Source: Thiohalocapsa sp. (GTDB taxonomy: Bacteria; Pseudomonadota; Gammaproteobacteria; Chromatiales; Chromatiaceae). From it: a stretch of DNA of 64,000 nucleotides. A program made the translations under genes and the position numbers. Under the pieces are notes generated by a model. That model was not told the DNA's origin. It saw only the letters and a list, made by a program, of their open reading frames with translations, and did no database searches. This document shows positions 9,016-17,784 of this stretch, in pieces (positions within the stretch are counted from its first letter, which is position 1; the number at the start of each line of letters is the position of its first letter). The stretch spans positions 1-64,000 of the forward strand of contig NZ_JAJDNQ010000023.1 of NCBI RefSeq assembly GCF_022340605.1, read 5' to 3'.

Positions 9016-9993
9016 TTAGGGTCGAATGACGTCCGCGCCGGGCCGGTTGGCGCACGTCGGCACCCGCGCTCGGTTCCAATTGGCCAAGGCCCACATCCAG
9101 AAGCCGGCCACGTCGCCGGGGCGCTCCGGGGGCTTGGGCTGACCCAGGAAGCGCCAGGCGCGGAGCAGGGCGGGCAGCGGATCTCGGGCATCTACCGGCA
9201 GCGCCGCGTGGGATTTCGAGAGTTTGCGGCCGGCGGCGTCGACGGCAAGGGGTAGGTGGGCATAGGTGGGCTGCGGCAGGCCAAGGCGGCGCTGCAACAG
9301 GATTTGGCGTGGCGTGGACAACAGCAGATCGGCGCCGCGTACCACGTCGGTGACGCCCTGCTCGGCATCGTCCACCACCACGGCGAGCTGATAGGCATGA
9401 ATGCCGTCGGCGCGGCGCAGCACGAAGTCCCCCACTGCCGCGGCGAGGTCCTGAAATTGCGGCCCCTGGACCTGGTCCGCGAAGCCGATCCTGGCGTCGC
9501 CGACCCGCAGCCGGATGCTGCGCGGTGGCCGCCCTGGCGGCAGACCGCCGCGACAGGTGCCGGGGTAGATGGGGCCTTCCGGCCCAGTGCGGCCGCCGAG
9601 CGCGATCTCCCGGCGGCTGCAGCCGCACGAGTACGTGAATCCGAGCGCACCCAACCGCGCCAGCGCCGCGGCGTAGGCGTCCGTGCGCGTGCGCTGGTAC
9701 AGCACCGCGCCGTCCCAGTGCAGGCCGAAGGCTTCGAGCGTGCGCAGGATGGCGTCGGCGGCCCCCGGGAGCTCGCGGGTGCGGTCCAGGTCTTCCATGC
9801 GCACCAGCCAAGCACCGCCGCCGGCGCGCGCATCGGCGAAGCTGCCGACGGCGGCGACCAGGGAGCCGAAGTGGAGCGGGCCGGTGGGCGATGGAGCGAA
9901 GCGGCCCAGACGCCGCGACGACCGCCGCGAGGGAGTCAAGCCGCCTGCGCCCGATCGGCCACCCGAGCGGAGGCCGGAGAAGGCGCCCGACAA
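9016..9993 (-). CDS. gluQ: Glutamyl-Q tRNA(Asp) synthetase
   Basis: This is a truncated GluRS paralogue (325 aa as read) that attaches glutamate to the queuosine base at position 34 of tRNA(Asp). It has the class I HIGH-like motif PTGPLHFGSL, the KMSKS-like motif RKLSKSHAA, and the zinc-ligand segment YSCGCSRREI...YPGTC. It lacks the anticodon-binding domain of true GluRS. The first ~27 residues (Arg/Ser/Gly-rich) are longer than usual, so the start may lie further in, for example at a TTG just before TPSRRSSRRLGRF. It sits downstream of dksA, a conserved gammaproteobacterial pairing. Confidence 0.93.
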   Translation of the reverse strand: MSGAFSGLRSGGRSGAGGLTPSRRSSRRLGRFAPSPTGPLHFGSLVAAVGSFADARAGGGAWLVRMEDLDRTRELPGAADAILRTLEAFGLHWDGAVLYQRTRTDAYAAALARLGALGFTYSCGCSRREIALGGRTGPEGPIYPGTCRGGLPPGRPPRSIRLRVGDARIGFADQVQGPQFQDLAAAVGDFVLRRADGIHAYQLAVVVDDAEQGVTDVVRGADLLLSTPRQILLQRRLGLPQPTYAHLPLAVDAAGRKLSKSHAALPVDARDPLPALLRAWRFLGQPKPPERPGDVAGFWMWALANWNRARVPTCANRPGADVIRP

Positions 9994-10079
9994 GGTGCTT
10001 TAACGGGCGCTCCTGGCAGGCTTCTCAGAGAACGGCCCTTCAGGTGCCCGTAGCTCGGTACCCGCCCGAGCGCCGGGCG

Positions 10080-10104
10080 TGAGCCCGCGAGGAGCGCGGG
10101 CTCA
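10080..10104 (-). terminator. Perfect 10-bp hairpin at the end of dksA
   Basis: TGAGCCCGCG and CGCGGGCTCA flank a 5-base loop (AGGAG), and the dksA stop codon forms part of the stem. The stem is very stable, but no run of T follows on the minus strand. It is therefore either an atypical terminator or an mRNA 3'-end stabiliser that partly uncouples dksA from gluQ. Confidence 0.5.
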
Positions 10105-10536
10105 GCCGCGCTGCTTCTCGCGGATCTCGTCCAGCGTCTTGCAGTCGATGCAGAGCGTGGCGGTGGGCCGGGCCTCGAGGCGGCGGATGCCGATCTCGAC
10201 GCCGCAGGCCTCGCAATAGCCGTACTCGTGCTCATCGATGCGCTCCAACGCCTCGTCGATCTTCTTGATCAGCTTGCGCTCGCGGTCGCGGGTGCGCAGC
10301 TCGAGGCTGAATTCGGACTCCTGGGTGGCGCGGTCGTTCGGGTCCGGGAAGTTGGTGGCCTCGTCCTGCATGTGGTGCACCGTGCGGTCCACCTCTTCCA
10401 TCAGCTGGCGCTTCCATTCCAGCAGCAGATTGCGGAAGTGCTCCTCCTGCTCGGGACTCATGTAGTCCTCGTCCTTGCCGGCCTCGTAGGGCTCGAATCC
10501 GAACGCCTTCGCGCCTTGTGTGTTCGCCTCGGCCAT
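10102..10536 (-). CDS. dksA: RNA polymerase-binding transcription factor DksA
   Basis: This 144-aa protein binds the RNA polymerase secondary channel and, with ppGpp, mediates the stringent response. It has the coiled-coil with the DxxDxA-like tip ([12 protein letters not shown]) and a four-Cys zinc finger, Cys108/Cys111 and Cys129/Cys132 (CEACGVEIG ... LCIDC). Length and motif order match canonical DksA rather than short DksA-like proteins. gluQ follows on the same strand. Confidence 0.97.
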   Translation of the reverse strand: MAEANTQGAKAFGFEPYEAGKDEDYMSPEQEEHFRNLLLEWKRQLMEEVDRTVHHMQDEATNFPDPNDRATQESEFSLELRTRDRERKLIKKIDEALERIDEHEYGYCEACGVEIGIRRLEARPTATLCIDCKTLDEIREKQRG

Positions 10537-10787
10537 GGATGTGCTCCCGCAGACAAAGGGTCGTGTGTGCCCGTCTTCCCCCCGGTTCTGCGTCCGGCAG
10601 AATAGTGCCGTGGCAGGCGCCGGTGGCGTAAACCCGCGTTTCTACCAGAGACCGCGGGCGGCGGCAATAAGCGTGAATGTGTCCTGAGGGCGAAAGTTGC
10701 GCCAGCGCGCGGCAGCAGGCGACGCAGACATCGGGGTGCTGTGCTAGTCTGCGCCGCCTGCCCAAGACCCGCCCCGGAATCGACCCT

Positions 10788-11597
10788 ATGCCCGAGCTGG
10801 AAGCCATCATCTTCGACGTGGACGGTACCCTCGCCGACACGGAGCGCGACGGCCACCGAGTTGCCTTCAATGCCGCCTTCGCCGACGCGGGACTGGACTG
10901 GGAATGGTCCGTGCCGCTGTACGGTGACCTGCTGCGCGTCACCGGTGGCAAGGAGCGCATCCGCACCTATCTGGCCGAGCACCGGCCCGAGTTCATCCCG
11001 CCGCACCCGCTGGACGAGTTCGTCAAGGGGCTGCACGGGCGCAAGACCGAGCACTACACCCGCATGATGCAGGGAGGAGCCATCGGCCTCAGGCCCGGTG
11101 TGCTGCGCCTGCTGACGGAGGCCCGGGAGGCGGGCTTGCGGCTCGCCATTGCCACCACGACGACACCTGAGAACGTGACCGCGCTGTTGGCGGCGGCCCC
11201 GGTGGCGGGCCTTGCGGATTGGTTCGAGGTCATCGCCGCGGGCGACGTGGTGCCGGCGAAGAAGCCGGCGCCTGATATCTTCGATCTGGCATTGCAGCGG
11301 CTGGGTCTGCCGGCGAGCGCGTGCGTCGCCGTGGAGGACTCCGACAACGGCGTCCGCTCGGCGCTCGACGCCGGTCTGGCCGCGCTGCTGGTCACCGTGA
11401 GCTCCTACACCATTCGGCAGGACTTCAGCGGTGCGGCGCTCGTCCTGGACGGCCTCGGTGAGCCGGCGGTACCGCCGCGGCTGTTGAACGGCAGCTGCGC
11501 TGCCACCGTCGCACCGGTACTTGAGGGTGCCGGCTGTGTGGATTTGTCGGTGTTGCGGGCGCTGCACGGCTGCGTCTACACGGACGGCGTCGAATGA
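10788..11597 (+). CDS. CbbY-type HAD-superfamily phosphatase
   Basis: This 269-aa protein begins MPELEAIIFDVDGTLADTE, placing HAD motif I (DVDGT) at the N-terminus as in the family. The upstream extension of the frame has no homology-like content, so the ATG at 10788 is chosen. Motif II is in AIATTTTPENV, the motif III Lys in VPAKKPAPDIF, and motif IV in VEDSDNGVRSA. CbbY proteins dephosphorylate sugar phosphates such as xylulose 1,5-bisphosphate in Calvin-cycle organisms. No cbb genes are in view, so the substrate here is open. The aminotransferase gene follows after 10 nt and is probably cotranscribed. Confidence 0.9.
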   Translation: MPELEAIIFDVDGTLADTERDGHRVAFNAAFADAGLDWEWSVPLYGDLLRVTGGKERIRTYLAEHRPEFIPPHPLDEFVKGLHGRKTEHYTRMMQGGAIGLRPGVLRLLTEAREAGLRLAIATTTTPENVTALLAAAPVAGLADWFEVIAAGDVVPAKKPAPDIFDLALQRLGLPASACVAVEDSDNGVRSALDAGLAALLVTVSSYTIRQDFSGAALVLDGLGEPAVPPRLLNGSCAATVAPVLEGAGCVDLSVLRALHGCVYTDGVE

Positions 11598-11607
11598 GCG
11601 CGTAGCG

Positions 11608-12774
11608 ATGCTCCGGCCGGCCACGCGCGCCGCCGCCATCGCGCCGTTCGAGGTGATGCGCATCCTCGAGCGTGCGAAGGCGCTCGAGGCAGAAGGGCGC
11701 GATGTCATTCATATGGAGGTGGGCGAGCCCCGCTTTCCCCTCCCGGAGCCGCTGCACGATGCGGCCCGGCGGGCGCTCGCGGCGGAGTCCATGGGCTACA
11801 CGCCAAGTACTGGGCTGCCAGCCCTGCGCCGGGCCATTGCTGGGCACTATGGCGCGCGCTACGACCTCGACATCGACCCGGGGCGCGTCATCGTCACCAC
11901 CGGCGGCTCCGCTGCCTTGCAGTTGGCGCTCGCCGCCGTGCTGGAGGTCGGCGATGGCGTCATGGTCACCGAGCCCGGCTACCCCTGTCATCGTCACATC
12001 GCGGCGGTGACGGGTGCCTTGGTGCATGTGCTGGCACTGCGAGCCGCAACGGGCTGGCGCCCGAGCCGCGAGCAACTGGAGCAGCAATGGCGCCCGGGTA
12101 CCCGCGCGCTGATGCTGACGACCCCCGGCAACCCCACCGGCGCCGTGCTTGGCAGCGCGGAACTGGCAGCCATCAGCGCCGCGGCACACGCGCGCGGTGC
12201 CGCGCTCATCGTCGACGAGACCTACCAGGGTCTGGTCTACGATGCGGACGACGTTACGGCCCTTGCCTGCGGTGATGATGGCCTGTTCGTGGTCAACAGC
12301 TTCTCCAAGTACTTTGGCCTGACCGGGTGGCGTCTTGGCTGGCTGGTGGTGCCGTCGGGCTGGGCGCCCATCGTGGAGCGCCTGGCGCAGAACCTGTATC
12401 TGGCGCCGCCGACACTGAGCCAGCACGTTGCCCTTGCCGCCCTCGAGCCGCCGGTGCTCGCCTTGCTGGAAGATCGCCGGGCGAAGTTCCGGCAGCGTCG
12501 GGACCTGCTGCTCGAAGCCTTGCCGACGCTCGGCATGACGATGCCATCGACACCCCAGGGCGCGTTCTACGCGTTCGCCGGCCTGCCGCCTGGTCATGAC
12601 GATGCCGCCGCGTTCGCCGCGGCACTGCTGGATGCCGCGGGGGTCGCGGTGACGCCGGGGGCGGACTTCGGCGGCGCCGACGGCGCGCGCATGCTGCGCT
12701 TCGCCTACACGGAAACGTTGCCGCGTCTGCGGCTCGGCGTCGAACGACTGCGGCGTTTCGTCGGCGCGAGCTGA
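11608..12774 (+). CDS. Class I/II pyridoxal-phosphate aminotransferase
   Basis: The protein is 388 aa of the aspartate-aminotransferase fold. The PLP lysine lies in VVNSFSKYFGLTGWRLGW, and the substrate/cofactor segments are TTPGNPTGAVL, IVDETYQGLVY and the C-terminal MLRFAYTET (Arg for carboxylate binding). The start MLRPATRAAAIAPFEVMRI at 11608 fits the family; an earlier frame start would overlap the preceding gene. It resembles AspC/AlaT-like aminotransferases of broad specificity. The exact amino donor cannot be told from sequence alone. Confidence 0.9.
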   Translation: MLRPATRAAAIAPFEVMRILERAKALEAEGRDVIHMEVGEPRFPLPEPLHDAARRALAAESMGYTPSTGLPALRRAIAGHYGARYDLDIDPGRVIVTTGGSAALQLALAAVLEVGDGVMVTEPGYPCHRHIAAVTGALVHVLALRAATGWRPSREQLEQQWRPGTRALMLTTPGNPTGAVLGSAELAAISAAAHARGAALIVDETYQGLVYDADDVTALACGDDGLFVVNSFSKYFGLTGWRLGWLVVPSGWAPIVERLAQNLYLAPPTLSQHVALAALEPPVLALLEDRRAKFRQRRDLLLEALPTLGMTMPSTPQGAFYAFAGLPPGHDDAAAFAAALLDAAGVAVTPGADFGGADGARMLRFAYTETLPRLRLGVERLRRFVGAS

Positions 12775-12945
12775 AACATCCGCCCGCATCGGGGCTTGCG
12801 CAAGGCGCGTCTTCAGGACGCATGCCTTGCACCCATCTCCAACGTACACCGATCGCCGGGCTCACTGGCCGTCACGGCGCTGAAACGCCCCGCGTGCGTG
12901 TCCGATGCCCGCGCAGAGCCGAAGTTCGCCCACGAAACAATCCGC

Positions 12946-12976
12946 CCCGTATGCAATAATCGCAGCGTCATACGGG
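12946..12976. promoter_or_regulatory. Inverted repeat and possible promoter ahead of the EPS/exosortase locus
   Basis: A perfect 8-bp inverted repeat, CCCGTATG-N15-CATACGGG, lies 51-81 nt upstream of the first EPS gene. The spacer contains AATAAT (12955-12960), a good -10 match, although no strong -35 is visible. Such symmetry over a -10 is what an operator for a dimeric regulator would look like. The rest of 12775-13026 holds no supported gene. Confidence 0.45.
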
Positions 12977-13026
12977 ATTTCTGCGGTTGATGCCAGAGTT
13001 CCCCTGACGATCACTTCAGGCGACTT

Positions 13027-13653
13027 GTGACAGCGTTGTTCATGCCCCGAATCCTCCTCGTATCGATGATCGCGGCGTTGGCCCTGTGCGGCGGCTGCGC
13101 GAAGAAGTATCCGCCCCTGCCCGAGGCGACCTACCAACTGCGGTACGCGCAGAAGTACAAGATTGGTCCGGGCGACTCCGTGCAGATCTTCGTCTGGCGC
13201 TATCCCGAGGTCAGCACGACCGTTCCGGTGCGCCCGGATGGGTACATTTCGGCGCCGTTGCTCGAGGACATCCCCGCGGCAGGCAAGACGCCCACCGAAC
13301 TTGCCAGGGATCTCGAAGAGGCGCTCTCGGTGTTCCTGCGAGATCCGCTCGTGACGGTCATCGTTCAGGGCTTTGTCGGTGTCTATCCCGAGCAAATCCG
13401 CGTGCTCGGCGAGGCTACCCAGCCGACCGCGCTGCAGTATCGCGATGGCATGACGCTCCTCGACCTCCTCATTGCGGTGGGCGGCCTCACGGAGTTTGCC
13501 GACGGCAATCGTGCCGTTCTGGTGCGCTTCGAGGAGGGCGAGAAGAAGCAGTACACCGTGCGGCTGCGGGACCTCATCGAAGATGCCGACCTGACCGCGA
13601 ATGTGGATATGCAGCCGGGGGACATCCTCCTCATCCCTGAATCGTGGTTCTGA
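13027..13653 (+). CDS. XrtA-type polysaccharide export lipoprotein (Wza-like)
   Basis: This 208-aa protein has a signal peptide ending in the lipobox LCGG-Cys, followed by a polysaccharide export domain (YKIGPGDSVQIFVWRYPE, PVRPDGYISAPLLEDI) and a SLBB-like domain (VRVLGEATQPTALQYRDGMTL region). It would sit at the outer membrane and conduct exopolysaccharide. The GTG at 13027 is preceded by AGG six bases upstream; an ATG at 13042 is possible but has no ribosome binding site. It heads the EPS operon, directly before its chain-length partner, as in known XrtA/PEP-CTERM loci. Confidence 0.92.
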   Translation: MTALFMPRILLVSMIAALALCGGCAKKYPPLPEATYQLRYAQKYKIGPGDSVQIFVWRYPEVSTTVPVRPDGYISAPLLEDIPAAGKTPTELARDLEEALSVFLRDPLVTVIVQGFVGVYPEQIRVLGEATQPTALQYRDGMTLLDLLIAVGGLTEFADGNRAVLVRFEEGEKKQYTVRLRDLIEDADLTANVDMQPGDILLIPESWF

Positions 13654-13698
13654 CCTTGCCACAGTCGACGGCGTAGCAAGCGAGTCGGGAGCAAGCCG

Positions 13699-15288
13699 AT
13701 GCAAGAAGCCATCCGCCTGGCGCTGTTTTATCTCAGCGGCATTTGGCGCTACCGTTGGTTCGTGGTGATCGTGAGTGCCATCGCCTCGCCGATCGGCTGG
13801 GCCTATGTCGCATCCCTGCCCGACGTCTACAGTTCCAATGCCCGGGTTTACGTCGATACCGATTCCGTTCTCACTCCACTGCTGAGCGGACTGGCCATCA
13901 AGACGAACGAGTCGCAGCAGGTCCGCATGATGACGCGCCTGCTGTTTGGCCGCGAGAACATGGAAAAACTCGCTCGGATGACGGACATGGACCTGCGCGC
14001 CAATACGCCTGAAGAAATGGATGCGCTCATTGCCAGCCTCAAGCACCGCGTCAAGCTGAGGGGTTCGGGTGCAAACGTCTATGTCATCTCCTTCGAAGAC
14101 AAGTCGCCTGACCTTGCGAAGCGGGTCGTGCAATCGATGTTGACGATCTTTGTGGAATCCAATCTCGGCTCATCGCGGCAGGATCAGGATTCGGCGGAAC
14201 GATTTCTGCAGCGCGAGATCAAGGACTACGAGCGCCGCCTCATCGATGCAGAACGCAAGCTGAAGGACTTCAAGATGCGGAACCTGGACCTGCTCTCGGA
14301 GAAGGGCAGCTACTACGACCGGCTCAAGCAGGCGAAGCAAGAGCTGATGAAGGCGCAGGATGATCTCGCCCTGGCACAGAGCCGGCGCGAAGAAATGCAG
14401 CAGCAACTCGACTACATGGAAAGCGAAGGTGCGAGTACGCCGTATTTTCAGGCCTGGCTGCAGGAATCGTCCAAGGAGGTCACCGGTCCGCTGGACGCGA
14501 AGATCGCGGAAATGCAGTCTCAGATCGACGACATGCTGATCCGCTACACCGAACGGCATCCCGAGATCATCGCTATGCGCAGGGCGCTCGCGCGATTGAT
14601 GGTAAAGCGCGACCAAGCGCGCGAAAACTATGTCGCGGATCAGACGACGAATCAGGGTGCTGTCGAACAGTCCCTCTCGGAGAGCCCCGTGTATCAGGAA
14701 ATGAAACTGCGGCTCGCCGGTGCTGAGACCGATGTGGCGGAGCATGAAACGCGGGTCGCCACATTGCGAGACAAGATCGAGAAATTTCAGGCCGCTGTCG
14801 ACGAAGTCTTGCAAATCGAGGCAGAGCAGAAGCAGTTGAACCGAGACTACGGCATTCTCCACGACAACCATCAAACGCTACTGAAGCGCCTGGAGCAGGC
14901 GCGCATGACCCGCGAAGTCGACACGAGCGTGGATACGGTCAAGTTCCGTACACTCGATCCGCCGCAGATTCCCAAGAAGCCGTCCGGTCCGGACCGTATC
15001 ACGTTGTCGTCGCAGGTCTTCGGGGGCTCACTCGTGGCCGGCCTGGGGATCGCATTTCTCCTGGCTCAACTGCGGCCCGTCTTTTTCGATCGGCGGCAGC
15101 TTGCCGAGATTACTGGCGTTCCCGTACTCGGCAGTATCAACCTGATCGCCGTACCGAGACAGCGGTTGCGCTCGCGCTTGTCATCGTTGGCGTTTTCTCT
15201 ATCGTTGCTGCTGTTGATCGGGGGCTATGCCGCGGTAATGACGGTTTTCTTCCTGGATATCGACATTGCCTCGAAACTGCCGTTCTGA
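13699..15288 (+). CDS. XrtA-system polysaccharide chain-length determinant (Wzz-like)
   Basis: This 529-aa inner-membrane protein sets polymer length and partners the tyrosine kinase. One membrane segment lies at about residues 17-38, followed by a long periplasmic coiled-coil region (about 160-420, rich in E/K/Q/R). The PQIPKKPSGP motif sits just before a second membrane segment near residue 440. A third hydrophobic segment near the C-terminus (about 497-521) is characteristic of the exosortase-associated subgroup. GGGAG lies about 8 nt before the ATG. Confidence 0.93.
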   Translation: MQEAIRLALFYLSGIWRYRWFVVIVSAIASPIGWAYVASLPDVYSSNARVYVDTDSVLTPLLSGLAIKTNESQQVRMMTRLLFGRENMEKLARMTDMDLRANTPEEMDALIASLKHRVKLRGSGANVYVISFEDKSPDLAKRVVQSMLTIFVESNLGSSRQDQDSAERFLQREIKDYERRLIDAERKLKDFKMRNLDLLSEKGSYYDRLKQAKQELMKAQDDLALAQSRREEMQQQLDYMESEGASTPYFQAWLQESSKEVTGPLDAKIAEMQSQIDDMLIRYTERHPEIIAMRRALARLMVKRDQARENYVADQTTNQGAVEQSLSESPVYQEMKLRLAGAETDVAEHETRVATLRDKIEKFQAAVDEVLQIEAEQKQLNRDYGILHDNHQTLLKRLEQARMTREVDTSVDTVKFRTLDPPQIPKKPSGPDRITLSSQVFGGSLVAGLGIAFLLAQLRPVFFDRRQLAEITGVPVLGSINLIAVPRQRLRSRLSSLAFSLSLLLLIGGYAAVMTVFFLDIDIASKLPF

Positions 15289-15321
15289 TCGGCTGATTCT
15301 TGCTTCCGCCGGAGTAATCCC

Positions 15322-16266
15322 ATGAGCACTCATAGAACAGAGGGGAGTCAGCCCGGCGATCCGTCGCGCTGGATGCGACAGGCCCAAGGTGCGTCCGCAG
15401 AGGGAGGCTTTCGCGACGCAGCGGCCGCGGGCGAAGCCTTTGTGGAGGACGGTACTTCGCCCAGTGTTGCCGTATTGGATACCGGCGAGATCATGGTCCT
15501 GCCGACGGAAGGCCAGAGCAAGCGCGAGAAAGCCGAGCACAAGCGTATCGCCGAGGAATTTCGGATGATCAAGCGGCCGCTGTTGATGAACGCATTCGAG
15601 CGTCGTCACGACGGCAAGGCGCCTTACAACCTGATCATGGTTTCAAGCTCGGTACAGAGCGAAGGCAAGACGTTCGTCTCACTGAATCTTGCAGCATCCA
15701 TGACGTTGGAATTGGACTGCTGGGTGCTGCTCATCGACGGGGACGTGGCGAAGCCGGGTCTGTCACGACGGCTCAATCTGGGGGGCGCGCCCGGGCTCAT
15801 CGAGCATCTGGATGAAGGCGCCGAGATCACCCAGTTGATCCGTCCCACGGATATTCCCAAGCTCTCGGTCTTGCCTGCCGGACAACGTCACCGTCAGTCC
15901 ACGGAACTCCTTGCCAGTCAGAATATGCGGCGGTTGCTGCACGATGTGGCGACGCGATATCCGGATCGGATCGTCCTATTTGACTCGCCACCGGTACTGG
16001 CCACGAGCGAGGCGCCGGTGCTCGCGTCATTGATGGGTCAAATCGTTATCGTAGTGGAGCACGAGGCGACGCCACAGGGGCTGGTCAAGGAGACCCTGAG
16101 CCAGATTGGCCGCACTGACAACATCTACATGCTGCTCAACAAGTGCCGGAGCACGCTGTTCTCCGGCAAATACGGATATCAGTATGGCTATGGCTACGGT
16201 TATGGCTATGGGTATGGCTACGGCTATGGCTATGGCGACGATGACGGAGCGGATCGCGACGACTGA
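15322..16266 (+). CDS. XrtA-associated tyrosine autokinase (BY-kinase) with Gly-Tyr tail
   Basis: This 314-aa cytoplasmic BY-kinase controls export and polymerisation through the Wzz-like partner. It has Walker A SSSVQSEGKTF (Lys116), Walker A' LLIDGDVAKPG and Walker B RIVLFDSPPVL. The C-terminal tyrosine cluster is unusually regular: 11 tyrosines, mostly alternating with glycine, then an acidic tail (DDDGADRDD). BY-kinases autophosphorylate such clusters. The catalytic domain is separate from the membrane protein encoded just upstream. GGAG precedes the ATG at 15322. Confidence 0.93.
   Translation: MSTHRTEGSQPGDPSRWMRQAQGASAEGGFRDAAAAGEAFVEDGTSPSVAVLDTGEIMVLPTEGQSKREKAEHKRIAEEFRMIKRPLLMNAFERRHDGKAPYNLIMVSSSVQSEGKTFVSLNLAASMTLELDCWVLLIDGDVAKPGLSRRLNLGGAPGLIEHLDEGAEITQLIRPTDIPKLSVLPAGQRHRQSTELLASQNMRRLLHDVATRYPDRIVLFDSPPVLATSEAPVLASLMGQIVIVVEHEATPQGLVKETLSQIGRTDNIYMLLNKCRSTLFSGKYGYQYGYGYGYGYGYGYGYGYGDDDGADRDD
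16171..16236 (+). repeat. Tyr-Gly codon repeat at the 3' end of the tyrosine kinase gene
   Basis: The run of TAT/TAC-GGC/GGT codons encodes a (Gly-Tyr)n tail, giving a 6-bp-period repeat within the gene. The mixture of TAT and TAC and of GGC/GGT/GGG shows that the amino-acid pattern, not only the DNA, has been kept. The copy number may change by slippage without breaking the frame. Confidence 0.85.
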
Positions 16267-16292
16267 GCAGTCGCGGCCGCCTCGCGCCAACG

Positions 16293-17747
16293 ATGTACAG
16301 GTTGACTCCCTATGCTATTGCGGTGGCGGCGCTGATATTGGCTGCGCCGACTGCCCGCGCCTCTTCTTGGCATAGCGAAGGCGGCGTGCAGTCCCGAGTG
16401 GTATTAACCGATAATCTGTTCTTGACCGCGGGCAGCAGGGAGACGGGTGAAATCGTACAGGTCCGCCCGTTCGTGTCGTCGTCGCGCAAGGGCAACCGCG
16501 TTACGGCGCGATTCAACTACGGTCCGAGTGCCCTGTGGTATCCGGGCAGATCCGATTTGAATCGGGTAATGCATACGCTGAACGCTGGCGTGCAAATGGA
16601 ACTGATCGAGCGCTATTTCGTCCTGGAGGTGGGCGCGAATGCGAATCAGGCGTTGATCAATCCCCGGGTCAATAGCGGGTTTAATGCGCTTGGGAACCCG
16701 AACGCGTTTGCCCAGCGCGCAACGGTTACCGTGCGTCCGCGCATCAACCTCCCCGTGCTTGGCGGGCGCTTTGCAACCGTGCGGATCACGCCGGGGCTGG
16801 GCTACAGTTACACGGCGGCAAGCGCAGATGGCAGGAATGGCTTGCGCACGCCGACCACGAACTCCTCCGTGCGGGTCGTCAGTGGGTCGATATTCACGAC
16901 CGTGCCTTGGTCCATGACGTGGCGCCGGCGCATGTTCGATACGCGTACAGGCGAGGGGGTTGGTGAGTTCCTTACGCGCGTAGGCTATGTCTTCAACCCG
17001 AAGTACCGAGTCGACGTCTCGTTGGGATACGACGACGGCTCCAGCGCCTATCGGGGTACAAACGGCAAAACGCGCGGTGCAAGATGGGAGACGGCATTGC
17101 AGTGGACGCCGCATAGCCGCGCGCGATTCACGGCAGGCGTCGGTGAGCGATATTTCGGGAGCACATATCGCTTCGAGGGGTTCTATCGGCACAAGCACTG
17201 GGCGTTCCGCTCCAGTTACCGGGTTTCCATCGAGAATGCCGCTACCGCGCTGCAGCAGCAGCAGGTGGTGCCGATGCAGGACGTGTTCGGCAAGACAATC
17301 CGGAATCCCTTTACTCGCGGTGAGGTGCTGACGACGTCGGTGACCACGCCGGCACTGACCAACGATACGTTCTTGCGCAAGCTGTTGACGTTGGAGTCAA
17401 GCTTCAGCAAGGGCCGCAATGCCGCTTCTTTGCGCTGGTTCGTGACGCGCCGCGATTACGACAAGTCGGACGTGCAGACGCTGGACAATCAGCTGCAGTT
17501 CAGATATTCGCGCTCGCTTTCGGCGCGTCTCAGGGCCAGTGCCGTCGTGAATGTCTGGGATCACAGCGAAAGCAGCGACTCCCGTTACGATTATGTACAG
17601 GACGCGCTGGATCTAGTCGTACATTACGAGGTGGGACGGCGCACCAGCCTCGGTGCGCGGGTCGGTCGGCTGAACCGTGACGCAAAATCGGCGTCGGGTG
17701 ACTTCTCCGAGAATCGTGCGAGCCTGGATTTTACTCTGCGATTCTGA
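16293..17747 (+). CDS. XrtA/PEP-CTERM-associated outer-membrane beta-barrel protein
   Basis: This 484-aa protein has a cleavable signal peptide (hydrophobic core AIAVAALILAAP, likely cleavage after ARA) and then alternating beta-strand sequence to the end. It terminates ...ASLDFTLRF, the aromatic C-terminus expected for a barrel inserted by the BAM machinery. Its place between the tyrosine kinase and the epimerase matches the conserved hypothetical barrel found in exosortase A loci, sometimes proposed to act as the outer-membrane pore or secretin-like partner. The role is inferred from position and fold. Confidence 0.85.
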   Translation: MYRLTPYAIAVAALILAAPTARASSWHSEGGVQSRVVLTDNLFLTAGSRETGEIVQVRPFVSSSRKGNRVTARFNYGPSALWYPGRSDLNRVMHTLNAGVQMELIERYFVLEVGANANQALINPRVNSGFNALGNPNAFAQRATVTVRPRINLPVLGGRFATVRITPGLGYSYTAASADGRNGLRTPTTNSSVRVVSGSIFTTVPWSMTWRRRMFDTRTGEGVGEFLTRVGYVFNPKYRVDVSLGYDDGSSAYRGTNGKTRGARWETALQWTPHSRARFTAGVGERYFGSTYRFEGFYRHKHWAFRSSYRVSIENAATALQQQQVVPMQDVFGKTIRNPFTRGEVLTTSVTTPALTNDTFLRKLLTLESSFSKGRNAASLRWFVTRRDYDKSDVQTLDNQLQFRYSRSLSARLRASAVVNVWDHSESSDSRYDYVQDALDLVVHYEVGRRTSLGARVGRLNRDAKSASGDFSENRASLDFTLRF

Positions 17748-17784
17748 TGCCGCAAAAAGGGCTTGTATTGGCTCGAAATCACAT

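Noticed and set aside
9016-9993. Full glutamyl-tRNA synthetase
   Set aside because: The protein is only 325 aa, lacks the anticodon-binding domain and lies beside dksA, as gluQ does.
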